Shown: in pieces, positions 25,783 through 34,574 of the stretch
Numbering within the stretch: position 1 is the first letter of the stretch
Layout: the number at the start of each line of letters is the position of its first letter
Assembly: GCF_019737615.1 (NCBI RefSeq)
Contig: NZ_JAHKKS010000015.1
Span: 20,361-84,360, forward strand
From: Sphingobium xanthum
GTDB taxonomy: Bacteria > Pseudomonadota > Alphaproteobacteria > Sphingomonadales > Sphingomonadaceae
Direction of reading: 5' to 3'
Length of the DNA stretch: 64,000 nt
The notes under the pieces: generated by a model
Database searches by the model: none
Seen by the model: only the letters and a program-made list of their open reading frames with translations
What the model was told of the DNA's origin: nothing
Made by a program: the position numbers and the translations under genes

Positions 25783-26913
25783 ATGCCCGCGCTGCGCAAC
25801 GATATCGATCCCGACGGCCTGCTCGAATATTCGGTCGTGTTCACCGATCGCTCGCTCAATCATATGAGCCAGTCGTTCCAGGGCGTGATGCGCGACATTC
25901 ATGGTATGCTGTGCGCGGTCTATCATGCCGAGCGCGCCGTGGTCGTGCCCGGTGGCGGCACCTATGCAATGGAAGCGGTCGCCCGCCAGTTCGCGACGGA
26001 TGCCAAGGTGATGGTCATCCGCAACGGCTTCTTCTCCTATCGCTGGACGCAGATCTTCGAGGTCGGGTCGATCCCCGCTCAGGAGATCGTGATGAAGGCG
26101 CGCCGCATCGGCAATGGCGCGGCCGACGCGCCGTTCGCGCCCGCGCCGATCGACGAGGTCGTTGCCGCCATCCGCGCCGAGCGCCCGGCGCTGGTCTTCG
26201 CGCCGCATGTGGAGACCGCTTCGGGCATGATCCTGCCGGAGGACTATCTCCGCGCCGTCGCCGATGCCGTCCATGAGGTCGGCGGCTTGTTCGTGCTGGA
26301 TTGCGTGGCCTCGGGCTGCGTCTGGGTCGATATGGAGAAGACCGGCGTCGACGTCCTCATCTCCGCGCCGCAAAAGGGCTGGTCCGCGCCGCCCTCGGCC
26401 GGTCTGGTGATGCTCAATGCGGCAGCGCTGGAAAAGACGCGCGCGACCAGATCGACCAGCTTCGCGGCCGATCTCGGCAAATGGAACAGCATCATGGAAG
26501 CCTATCTGGGCGGCGGCCATGCCTATCATGCGACGATGCCGACCGATGCGCTGCGCGTGTTACGCAATGCGATGATCGAGACGAAGGAAATCGGCTTCGA
26601 GACGCTCGCTGCCGCGCAATGGGAACAGGGCAATCAAGTGCGCGCGATGCTCGCGTCGCGTGGGGTGCGCTCCGTCGCGGCCGATGGCTTCGGCGCGCCC
26701 GGCGTGGTCGTGGTGTTCACCGACGATCCCGAGCTGCAGACTGGCCGGAAGTTCGCCGCGCTCGGGCTGCAGATCGCCGCCGGTGTACCGCTTATGGTCG
26801 ATGAAGGGCCGGACTATAAGAGCTTCCGCATCGGGCTTTTCGGGCTCGACAAGCTCAGGGACGTGCCGGGCAGCCTGGCGCGCCTGCAAGCTGCCTTCGA
26901 CCAGCTGTTCTGA
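25783..26913 (+). CDS. Class V aminotransferase-like PLP enzyme
   Basis: A 376-residue fold-type I PLP enzyme. PGGGTYAMEAVARQFA near residue ~60, VFAPHVETASGMILPEDYL (phosphate/aspartate region), VLDCVASGCVWVDMEKTGVD (PLP-binding Asp) and SAPQKGWSAPPSAGLVML with the Schiff-base Lys identify the class V aminotransferase family (alanine-glyoxylate/serine-pyruvate type). The start ATG at 25783 has AGGAG at seven bases. Substrate undetermined; purine/photorespiratory-like glyoxylate detoxification is common in relatives. A hairpin terminator at 27157 lies downstream. Confidence 0.85.
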   Translation: MPALRNDIDPDGLLEYSVVFTDRSLNHMSQSFQGVMRDIHGMLCAVYHAERAVVVPGGGTYAMEAVARQFATDAKVMVIRNGFFSYRWTQIFEVGSIPAQEIVMKARRIGNGAADAPFAPAPIDEVVAAIRAERPALVFAPHVETASGMILPEDYLRAVADAVHEVGGLFVLDCVASGCVWVDMEKTGVDVLISAPQKGWSAPPSAGLVMLNAAALEKTRATRSTSFAADLGKWNSIMEAYLGGGHAYHATMPTDALRVLRNAMIETKEIGFETLAAAQWEQGNQVRAMLASRGVRSVAADGFGAPGVVVVFTDDPELQTGRKFAALGLQIAAGVPLMVDEGPDYKSFRIGLFGLDKLRDVPGSLARLQAAFDQLF

Positions 26914-27156
26914 TCAGTATAGTTGCGGAAAATGCAGGCGGGATCGTTCTGCGTGCAGCATAGATCGTCAGCACGACACTATGCAGCACATACAATCATG
27001 ATGGCGCAAATTCTTCTCTAGATGAGCATGAACAAGGCTCATGCATAGATGGGTTATCTTGCTGGGAACTTTCGAGCTGTCCTTGCGTTATATCAACGTC
27101 ATGTGACCCACTCGGGCAATCTCCCACAGCCCGACAAGCGGACCGTGACATGTTGG
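26914..27156. other. Intergenic stretch after the aminotransferase
   Basis: Some 240 bp with no supported gene. A short inverted pair ATGAGC/GCTCAT lies at 27022-27042. Base composition is more AT-rich than the neighbours. Confidence 0.4.
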
Positions 27157-27200
27157 CGGGAGCGACTTTTCCCGAAGTGAGTCGCTCCCGCTCTTCTTTT
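27157..27200 (+). terminator. Strong rho-independent terminator hairpin
   Basis: A perfect 11-bp stem CGGGAGCGACT / AGTCGCTCCCG with a 12-nt loop is followed on the plus strand by CTCTTCTTTT. It is about 240 bp past the aminotransferase stop. It may also end minus-strand transcripts of the FeeM-like gene (stop at 27231), though no T-run exists in that direction. Confidence 0.7.
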
Positions 27201-27230
27201 CGAAAGCAGGAAATCCGCCGGTTCGTCGGC

Positions 27231-28034
27231 TCAGGCGCGCGCCTCGAAGGGCTGCGGGCCGAGCGCGTGGCTGGCCATCATCGCGACGGAGAGCCGCTCG
27301 ACGACATCGCGCTGGTCCGAATGCGAGAGGAAGAGGGGATAGAGCGAACGGCTGCTGGCGCTGTCCTCGCGCCCCGCGAACTCGCTGATGCGCGCCGCGA
27401 TGTCCGCGACCTTGAGCCACATGAGCTGCGACGGCGCATCCACGCTCTTGTTGGTCTTGAGCGGGCCGATCGGCGTGAAGCCCAGCATCGCCTCGTAGAA
27501 GCGGCGGTGGCGCGGATTGACCTCGATGAACAGGTCCGTGCAGCGGTGGCGGCGCTTTCCGTAGAGAAAGACGATGTGGAAGAGCGAAGCCATGAGCTTG
27601 CGCGAGGGCATCTCGGTGTCGAAGGCAAGCTTGGTCAGCTCGCAGACGCTGGCGCCGGGCACGCGGCGGAAGGTGTTGATCTCGTCACGGAAGATCCCGT
27701 CGGCGGCGAGGCCCGCGGGCGAATCCACCGCCAGGGTGATCGTGCCGACCACCTGGTCGTCCAGCGCGGCGAGGAATGTGGAGTGGCGATCGCTCGCCGG
27801 AATGCTGTGCTCGCATCCATAGCCGCGCCAGTCGTACATCTTGTTGATGAGCAGCCGCGCAAGATCGCGCTCGGCGTCGCACGTCGCGAGGCGGACCTCG
27901 AGTTGCTTCACCTCGCCGTCATGGCCGGCATTGATCACCGGCGTCGAATAGACGGGGCTGTGACCGGTCCCGCAATAATGGCTTGAAAATGTCTCGCCGA
28001 CGAAATCCGGGCGAAGCGGCTGCATGAACGACAT
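27231..28034 (-). CDS. FeeM-like N-acyl amino acid synthase/GNAT-type acyltransferase
   Basis: A 267-residue cytoplasmic protein with the FeeM N-acyl-amino-acid-synthase core: RLATCDAERDLARLLINKMY, VVGTITLAVDSPAGLAADGI, ASVCELTKLAFD and a C-terminal LFIEVNPRHRRFYEAMLGFT. These proteins share the acyl-ACP-dependent GNAT-like fold of autoinducer synthases and make N-acyl amino acids. No LuxR-type regulator is adjacent, so the signal role is open. The N-terminus (MSFMQPLRPDFVGETFSS) is unconserved. A 450-bp gap precedes it. Confidence 0.8.
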   Translation of the reverse strand: MSFMQPLRPDFVGETFSSHYCGTGHSPVYSTPVINAGHDGEVKQLEVRLATCDAERDLARLLINKMYDWRGYGCEHSIPASDRHSTFLAALDDQVVGTITLAVDSPAGLAADGIFRDEINTFRRVPGASVCELTKLAFDTEMPSRKLMASLFHIVFLYGKRRHRCTDLFIEVNPRHRRFYEAMLGFTPIGPLKTNKSVDAPSQLMWLKVADIAARISEFAGREDSASSRSLYPLFLSHSDQRDVVERLSVAMMASHALGPQPFEARA

Positions 28035-28489
28035 GGGCGACCCTATCTTTGCCTCGACGGTCGGCGCACGATGTCGCCCTGCAAAGCGCTGCGCTTTGCA
28101 AGCCGGATCATCCTGAAGGTGAACGAAGCCCCCGTCCCCCGACTGTCTGTAAATATGCCGAAGACGCCTTTGACGCCCGATCGGCCATGCCGGATTGTGA
28201 CCTGTACTACCCGCCCGGATAAGGCTTTTTGTTTTTAGCGAGCAGAGAGGTCCCGCCCCTGCACGAGAGGCAAGTAAGCAGGGAAAAAGTTAATTTTCTA
28301 TTTCCAAGTGACCGCCGGGCGGCGAAGCGTTGTCGTGATGAGACGAGTAATTTGCCGCATCAACGCTATGTTCACTAGTGGACAAAAATGGCGAAAATCA
28401 GCCCTCTGGGCGCGGCGGGGCGATGCCGAATCCCTGAACGGGAGGAAGGCGGGATATGAGCCGCCGTGCGCGGCGGCTCACCCGGTCCC
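28035..28489. other. Long intergenic region upstream of the FeeM-like gene
   Basis: About 450 bp with no convincing gene on either strand. It is notably AT-rich from 28220 to 28310 (TTTTTGTTTTTAGC, AAAAGTTAATTTTC), as expected of a promoter region. At its right end lies the 28457-28480 stem-loop. A regulatory RNA here cannot be excluded. Confidence 0.4.
28457..28480 (-). terminator. GC-rich stem-loop after the FxDxF PEP-CTERM gene
   Basis: Perfect 9-bp arms TGAGCCGCC and GGCGGCTCA with a 6-nt loop lie 10 bp beyond the stop at 28490. No T-run follows on the minus strand, so it is a weak or factor-assisted terminator. Confidence 0.5.
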
Positions 28490-29029
28490 TTAAGAGAACG
28501 ATACTCGCATCGGGCGGCGACGCACGGCAGCGCCGACGGCCGCGAAGCCTGCAATCATCAGCGCCCAGGAGGCCGGCTCCGGAATTGCGACGGCCGTGAA
28601 GGTCGCCGTACCGGAATAGAGGCCCGAGCCGGTAACTTCACCGATCACGCGGATCGTGTTCAGCACGCCGTTGATGATCGGAATGCCGCCCACGGAGCGC
28701 GACTGGCCGTTCGGCTCGTCGATCAGGGCATAGGACACGCCGTTGATGATGAGGTCCGTGATCACCAGCTTGTTCGCCGAACCGCTGGAGAAGCTCGTCG
28801 AGATCGAGCCGCTGCCGAAGCCGTCCTGCGGAATGGTGAATTCGAACGTGTCATCGAACGCGCCGCTCGAGCTGAACGAATTGTAGAAGAACGCCGTGAT
28901 TGACGGCGTGAAAGGCGTTCCGTTGGTGATCTGGAAATTCGGATCACCCACATTGAACGTTGTGGCTTGTGCCGCCGGGGCAATAGCCAGGGCGAGAGCG
29001 AAGGCGCTCGCCGCGAAAAACTTATTCAT
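28490..29029 (-). CDS. FxDxF-type PEP-CTERM protein
   Basis: A 179-residue exoprotein. Signal peptide MNKFFAASAFALALAIAPAA; central domain with the repeat SITAFFYNSFSSSGAFDDTF and FEFTIPQDGFGSGSIS, i.e. the FxDxF-type motif (FDDTFEF); sorting tail IPEPASWALMIAGFAAVGAA with basic end VRRRPMRVSFS. GGGAG lies about 8 bp upstream of the ATG at 29029. A longer upstream frame has no signal-peptide logic. Probably a surface or biofilm component; function unknown. Confidence 0.82.
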   Translation of the reverse strand: MNKFFAASAFALALAIAPAAQATTFNVGDPNFQITNGTPFTPSITAFFYNSFSSSGAFDDTFEFTIPQDGFGSGSISTSFSSGSANKLVITDLIINGVSYALIDEPNGQSRSVGGIPIINGVLNTIRVIGEVTGSGLYSGTATFTAVAIPEPASWALMIAGFAAVGAAVRRRPMRVSFS

Positions 29030-29650
29030 ATCGTAGTCTCCCATCGTTCTCCCACGGAGCGGCCCATCGTGCGACGGATGTTGCTCGCTCCCACTCGATA
29101 CGAAGTTCCCGCGGAAACGATCCCGCACCGCGGAAAATATTTTTAACCTCTCCCGTTTACCACATCGGCCGAGCCGCGTTTGACTTGCCTTCTCAAACCG
29201 TTGAGGTCTGTCGGGCGGCCGATTTCCGGCCTTTCCGGCGTTCATTGCATTTGTGCAATCGCAACATGAAAGGGCTGGTCCGCTCTTGCCCGGCACATGT
29301 CGGACACCCTCGAGATCGAGGCTCCGACAGCCTAGCCCGGGATCGCCCCGGTCAGTTGCAGTTGCACTTGCGAACCCTTGAAACCGTCAAGCGGGCCATC
29401 ATGCCTCGCTTCCGGTTCTTGCACGGAATCGGCGTCGTTGCGTCGAGTCTCGTGCTTGCTACAGCTTTATCACGAGCCGCCCGGCGACCCAAATACATCC
29501 TGCCTGTTTAATCTAACCGTTTGTCGATATTCGTTAATCCGGTCACTATCGCACATAGTTGCCGATGCGTCTGGTTGCGCACCAACCGCCGGGCTGGCAC
29601 AATTTCGCGAAGGCGCTAGGCTCTGTGCAAACACAGCAGGAGAGCGATGC
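29030..29650. other. Long intergenic region, no supported gene
   Basis: About 620 bp between the FxDxF protein and the 61-aa gene. A 36-codon ORF at 29401 (MPRFRFLHGIGVVASSLVLA...) has a hydrophobic stretch but no ribosome site or known family. The region just before 29500 is AT-rich. I see no tRNA or riboswitch. Confidence 0.4.
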
Positions 29651-29836
29651 ATGTTCGTGAAGTTCACCAGCCCGGACCGCGTGCCGGTTGCCGTCAACGC
29701 CACGCAGATTTCCTTCATTTCCAGCGTCGAGGAAGGCACGCGCATCCGCTTTGGCGAGGGGCGCAGCGTGACCGTGGTCGAGCCGCTCGACGAGATCATG
29801 GACCGGCTGAACCGGACGAACGCGCTGCCGGGATAG
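29651..29836 (+). CDS. FlbD-like small protein (61 aa)
   Basis: A 61-residue protein: MFVKFTSPDRVPVAVNATQI, then VEEGTRIRFGEGRSVTVVEP and LDEIMDRLNRT. The pattern (short N-terminal strand, N-A-x-x-I, then a strand and an E-P-x-D-E-I-M-D-x-L helix) resembles the small FlbD family of flagellar-operon proteins, but no flagellar genes are nearby. Purine-rich GGAG about 8 bp upstream. Function inferred only. Confidence 0.5.
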   Translation: MFVKFTSPDRVPVAVNATQISFISSVEEGTRIRFGEGRSVTVVEPLDEIMDRLNRTNALPG

Positions 29837-29965
29837 CGAGCGCACGCTTTCAAGCGGGGGGGCCGACGAACATACGCCGGTCCCTCGCGTGCCCCGGGCT
29901 GCGCCGAAAAACGACCGGAAGGCAAAGGCAGTCACCGCGCAAAGCCGCCCGCTTCGCCGCCCCGA

Positions 29966-31753
29966 TCAGCCGATCAGCGACTGCATCTTCTCGACCAGCG
30001 CCTGCTTGCGGAACGGCTTGCTGATGAACGGCAGCGGCTCGCCGGCGTCGTCGCCGGCGGGCGCGGCGCCGGACATCAGCAGCACCGGCATGTCCGGATA
30101 ACGGCTGCGCAGCTCGGTCGCGAGCTGCTGTCCGCTCATCTGGCCCGGCATGTCGACATCGGTCACCGCTATGTCGAACTGTCGGCCATCGGCAGCCTCC
30201 AGCGCCGCGTTCGCGCCTTCCGCTCCGACCACATCCCAGCCGTCGCTTGCCAGGCCCTCCATGACGGCGCGGAGCACTGCCGGATTGTCGTCGATCAGCA
30301 GCACCGAATAGGATCGGCCGGGCGCGGCCTGCATCCTGTCGTCCCCGGCGGCGGCGAGCGCGGCATCGGCGGCGGGCAGGAAGATGGTCACGCAGGTGCC
30401 TTCGCCAACCCTGCTGTCAATCCGCCCGAAGCCGCCGGACTGGCGCGCGAAGCCATAGACTTGCGAGAGGCCGAGGCCCGTGCCGCCGCGATCCGCCCTG
30501 GTCGTGAAGAACGGTTCGAAGGCGCGCTCCAGCGTCTCGGGCGCCATGCCTGTGCCGGTATCGCGCACCGCGACCGCGATATAGTCGCCCGGCGGCGTAT
30601 CGGTGCCCTTGAGCGCGTCGCCCGCCAGCGGCACGACCGAGACCGACACGCTGATGACGCCGCCCCGGGGCATCGCATCGCGCGCATTGACGATGAGATT
30701 GAGCAAGGCCGCCTGGAACTGCGGCACATCGATGCTGGCGACGGCGGACGGCGCGGCGAGGGCGAACTCGACCCGCGTCGAGCCGCTGACCGCATGCAGC
30801 AGCAGGTCGCGGAAATTGCTGACCGTCTCGGTGATGTTGACGTGCTGCGGCTCCAGCGTCCGCTTGCGGGCGAAGGCGAGCAGCCGGGCCAGCAGATCGG
30901 CCCCCGATTCCGCCGCGCCCATGGCCGAGAGCGCGAGCGCCTTGACGCGCCTCTCCCGGCTGCTTGCGGCAATCATGTCGAGATCGTTGATGATGACGGT
31001 CAGGATGTTGTTGAAATCATGCGCGAGCCCGCCGGTCAGATTGCCGAGTGCGTCCATCTTCTGCGACTGGAGCAGCGCTTCGGACGTGTCGCGATGATCC
31101 GCGATCTCGCGCGAGAGGCGCTGGTTGGTGGCATCGAGCTCGCCGGCGCGCATCTCCACCGCGATCGCCAGCGCCTGCGCGCGGGCGAATTCGCGGCTGA
31201 ACAGGGCGCCGGTGAACGTCATGGTCGCGATGAACGCCAGCGTCATGATCGCGGCGGCATATCCCTGCAGCGTGTCCTGCATCAGCAGCGCGATGGCGAG
31301 CGGCATCGAGGCGGGCACGGTGAAGGCGAGGGCGGTTGGCAGATGCGCGGCATGGAGCGAGGTTGCGCCGGCCGTCATGCCGCCGATGACGAACGCCCAG
31401 AACCAGAGATAGGACGAGAAGTCGCTGAACGGCAGAACCGGCCCCAGGCCCCAGAGCAGGCCTGCGCCGAAGGACCCGGCGACCGAGAGGATCTCCCACC
31501 GTTTTATGCGGTCCTTTCGGGCGGGATCGCGGCGGAACCGGACATAGAGCATGATCCGCGCGGCCGAGAGCGCCACGACCAGCCCCAGCCATTCGAGCGC
31601 GCCATGCGCCATGCCCCGGTCGGTGATGACGGCGACCAGCAGCCCTGCATTGAGGACATTGACGACGGAGGTGCCGAGCAGCCGCGAATAGATGGTGGAG
31701 ACCGCTTCGAAGCGGGCCGCTTCCCGGACGTCGGGTGACAGGATCTGGGCCAT
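29966..31753 (-). CDS. Hybrid sensor histidine kinase/response regulator
   Basis: A 595-residue inner-membrane signal protein. Residues 1-~210: about six membrane segments (GLVVALSAARIMLYVRF, FWAFVIGGMTAGATSL, TLAFIATMTFTGALF). Then a coiled-coil linker and a HisKA domain with the phospho-His in LTGGLAHDFNNILTVIIND. HATPase_c follows with N box NLIVNARDAMPRGG and G boxes RDTGTGMAPE and GGTGLGLSQVYGF. The C-terminal receiver has phospho-Asp in DIAVTDVDMPGQMSG and switch Lys in PFISKPFRK. The kinase resembles the FixL/NtrB-like HisKA class. Start MAQILSP at 31753; input signal unknown. Confidence 0.9.
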   Translation of the reverse strand: MAQILSPDVREAARFEAVSTIYSRLLGTSVVNVLNAGLLVAVITDRGMAHGALEWLGLVVALSAARIMLYVRFRRDPARKDRIKRWEILSVAGSFGAGLLWGLGPVLPFSDFSSYLWFWAFVIGGMTAGATSLHAAHLPTALAFTVPASMPLAIALLMQDTLQGYAAAIMTLAFIATMTFTGALFSREFARAQALAIAVEMRAGELDATNQRLSREIADHRDTSEALLQSQKMDALGNLTGGLAHDFNNILTVIINDLDMIAASSRERRVKALALSAMGAAESGADLLARLLAFARKRTLEPQHVNITETVSNFRDLLLHAVSGSTRVEFALAAPSAVASIDVPQFQAALLNLIVNARDAMPRGGVISVSVSVVPLAGDALKGTDTPPGDYIAVAVRDTGTGMAPETLERAFEPFFTTRADRGGTGLGLSQVYGFARQSGGFGRIDSRVGEGTCVTIFLPAADAALAAAGDDRMQAAPGRSYSVLLIDDNPAVLRAVMEGLASDGWDVVGAEGANAALEAADGRQFDIAVTDVDMPGQMSGQQLATELRSRYPDMPVLLMSGAAPAGDDAGEPLPFISKPFRKQALVEKMQSLIG

Positions 31754-31956
31754 CGCTCGCTCCGCACAACATCTGCCAGGCGGACCCATTTTCTGTTCTG
31801 TGAGAAATCCTACTCTGCTTCCGGCCGGAAGCAACGGAAATCCGCGCCGATTCCGGGTCGAGCGCAAGAAGGGCCTTGGCAACCGATGGCGCGATCAAAT
31901 CGCCTTGCTGCCGGAAATTCACTTTCTTCTGTCCTATATAGTACCAAATAGGTTAA

Positions 31957-32670
31957 ATGGATCACATGCAACCACGTCGCCACATCCCGCCGGTCTCGCT
32001 GCCGGCGTTTCGCCCCGTCCCTCGCAAGTGCAGCCGTCACGACGGCTGGACCGCCCAGCGCCAGCGCGATTTCATCGCCGCCCTCGCCGATACCGGATCG
32101 GTCACGCACGCCGCCGCCCGCGTCGGCATGTCGACCGAGGGCGCCTATATGCTGCGGCGCGCGAAAGGCGCCGAGGAGTTCGCCGCCGCCTGGCTCGCCG
32201 CGCTGGATCACGGCATCGCCCGGCTCGAGGATATCGCCCTGGAGCGCGCGATCCACGGCATCGAAGTTCCGGTCTACAGCTATGGCAAGCTCATCGGCAC
32301 GCGCATCGTCTATAATGATCGCCTCATCATGTTCATGCTGCGCAACCGCGCCATGGACCGCTTCCCCGCCGGCGCCACGAAGGCCGGGCTGGGCCACGCC
32401 GCCCAATTGCGCGCCGAGGCCGAGGCGGCCAACCGGCCGGACATGGACGAGATCAAGAAGGGCATCCTCAGGAAAATCGAGGCCATCGCCGCACAGGATC
32501 GTCGCATGGGCAAGATCGGCGTCGGTCTCGAAGGTCAGGAAGCCATCGACTTCGAGAATTGGCGCGCGGAGCGAGCGGAGCGGCTGGGCCTGCCGCCGCC
32601 CGAGCGGCTATTGCCGCCGCTGGACCGGATCGGCTGGCGGGGCAGGTCAAAGCTGTACAAGGACGAATAG
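31957..32670 (+). CDS. Hypothetical HTH-like protein
   Basis: A 237-residue protein; residues ~30-70 (WTAQRQRDFIAALADTGSVT, HAAARVGMSTEGAYMLRRAK) look like a DNA-binding HTH of the terminase-small-subunit/Tn-type class. The rest is helical and charged (ALDHGIARLEDIALERAIHG, DEIKKGILRKIEAIAAQDRR). The overall layout matches sphingomonad proteins annotated only as hypothetical. It may be a transcription regulator or a phage-terminase-like relic; no phage genes are adjacent. ATG at 31957 or 31966. Confidence 0.55.
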   Translation: MDHMQPRRHIPPVSLPAFRPVPRKCSRHDGWTAQRQRDFIAALADTGSVTHAAARVGMSTEGAYMLRRAKGAEEFAAAWLAALDHGIARLEDIALERAIHGIEVPVYSYGKLIGTRIVYNDRLIMFMLRNRAMDRFPAGATKAGLGHAAQLRAEAEAANRPDMDEIKKGILRKIEAIAAQDRRMGKIGVGLEGQEAIDFENWRAERAERLGLPPPERLLPPLDRIGWRGRSKLYKDE

Positions 32671-32687
32671 AAACCCAACGCCCCGTC

Positions 32688-32712
32688 ACCCCGGGCCTGA
32701 CCCGGGGTCCCG
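32688..32712 (+). terminator. Stem-loop after the HTH-like gene
   Basis: ACCCCGGG/CCCGGGGT 8-bp arms with a 5-nt loop, followed by CCCGCTTCTTCT. It is likely a terminator and also resembles half of the palindromic repeat at 45377. Confidence 0.5.
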
Positions 32713-34489
32713 CTTCTTCTGCCGTGATCTGGCAAGACCAAGAAGCTTATGAGCCGACGCTCGGCGCCCGCATTGGGTTCACGGAGTTATCTGTTTTGCC
32801 AGTGCGACGCCTGCGACCCAGAGCGTGCCAGGCAACGGCTTTCCGTCCGTTCCAATTCCGCCAATTGGCGCGATTATGAATTGCGCGGCAAGCTCCTCGG
32901 ACTTGGGGCCGAAAAACACGGGTTGGATTCCCCCGCCGCTGATAAAGCTGGTCGGTCCGGTAAGGCTGCCTCCATAAGGAATGCCTCCAGGCATGATGCC
33001 GTCGATAACCCAGCGCCCAAGCGATGAAGCCACGGAACCGTCCGGGTTGAGCCGGTCGAGATCAAGCGCACCCGTATATTTCAGCATCGTGAAGTCGAAA
33101 TTGAACATCGATTTTCCGCCAACTTCGAAGGGGTTGGCGTCGCTAAGGGCACCCGCCCCAACCACGATTCCTTCATATCGAGCGCTGCCGGTGCGTGTTG
33201 CCAGCATGTTGACCGGCGTCGGCAAGCCATACAGGAAATATTGGCGATCGAACCGTTCCTCGCCGCCCGGCTCGGAGACGGACGTCGTCCAATGGCCGAA
33301 GCTCGCATATGAGAGCGCTATCTCGGTATTGCCCGAACCCGGTCGATACATGGCCAGGGTTGTCGGCAAATTGTCGATCGTCTTGCGATAGGTCGTAAAG
33401 CGCGAAGTCTGCTCAACGCGCTCCAGGTCCGTGAATGTGCTGTTGAGGCCGGGGCGACCGGATGCCGAGAAACTGATCTGCCCGTTCTTGGCGATCGTCA
33501 CGGTCTGATCGAAGCCTTCGAATATCGCGTTGGCACCCAGGCTGAAGAAGGTGCCGGGGCTCTTGCCTGCTGCGAAGTGGACCGTCTTCCCGGTGCTCGT
33601 CAGGTCCTGCTGCAGCTTCGTCAGATTGAGGTTCACGGGTGCCACGGATGGATCGCGCGTGCCGGTTATGGCGCCCACGAAGCCGTTGCTCTCATTGGGG
33701 CCTGGGTTCATGTGCTGCGGGTAAGCGACGATCGTCGCACCGATTTCTTCCGCATTCGGACCGAAAAAACGACCGTCGATTGTCCCCGACATGCCGCCGG
33801 CCGGCCCAATCACGAGCGCTGTGCCTGAAAATGCATTGCCGCTGCCAAGGCGGCCGACCGCCGTGAAGGGATAGACGGTCGGTTGATACTCATAAGTCGT
33901 AAGATTGAGCATCTTCGTGTCGGCAAGCGCCGCGAATTCGCCCGTCATGAAGTCGACGTTGAAATCCCCGGTACCTTCGAGGCCATAGGGTGCGTAGCCG
34001 CTGATCAGCGCGATGCCGAACAGGTCGATGTCCCAGCCGGCCGTGCCGGTTCTCGGAACATTCGCGGTTGGGGTGGGAAAGCCATAGGTGAAGACGTTGA
34101 AGGATGCGTTCTGTATTTGCGCAGTAAGCGTGTCATGCTGCCAATAGCCGTAGCCGACATATTGGTTGGGCTGGCTCTGGGAAGCGCGCTGCGTGAACAG
34201 CTTCAACACGTCTCGCGTGTCGCTGGAGCCGCCGCCGATCACGAAGGATTCGGACCCCGCCCTCGTGGTGCTGATGCGATCGGCCGGGTTGAAGCGCTGT
34301 GATCGTTCGTTCGTCGCAAGCGTATAGCTGTTGGTTGCCGCGTCGTAGCTGATGCTGAGCGCCTGGCTTTCATGCTTGCCGAAGGAGGTCTGCAGGCTGA
34401 ACCGATCGAATTTGACCGCGCTCGCCGCCGATGTGCCGCTGAACGTCTGGCTGGCGCGCAGATCGCTGATGGTCGTATTGGGCGACGGT

Positions 34490-34574
34490 GTGGGCGTCGG
34501 AGTAGGCGTTGGAGTAGGCGTCGGTGTCGGCGAGGGCGTCGGCGTCGCAGTTGGCGTGGGAGTCGGCGCAGGCG
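34490..34574 (-). repeat. Pro-Thr linker low-complexity coding repeat
   Basis: On the minus strand ACG/CCN codons alternate, giving a (Pro-Thr)n spacer of about 25 residues between the lipobox region and the globular domain. The GTCGG/GTAGG hexamer periodicity is visible in the plus-strand text. Such PT linkers are common in surface lipoproteins. Confidence 0.75.
34566..34574. repeat. Left 9-bp target-site duplication (GCGCAGGCG)
   Basis: Exact match to 35874-35882. A 9-bp duplication fits IS256-family transposition (8-9 bp). Confidence 0.9.

Noticed and set aside
27022..27042. Short inverted repeat ATGAGC/GCTCAT as a lux-type box
   Set aside because: Too short and too far from any start; no matching regulator nearby.
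29401..29511. 36-codon ORF with a hydrophobic stretch
   Set aside because: No ribosome site, no family and no conservation evidence; kept only as a note in the gap description.
34490..34574. Repetitive GTCGG-type tract as a noncoding microsatellite
   Set aside because: It is in frame with the lipoprotein and encodes a Pro-Thr linker, so it is explained as coding sequence.
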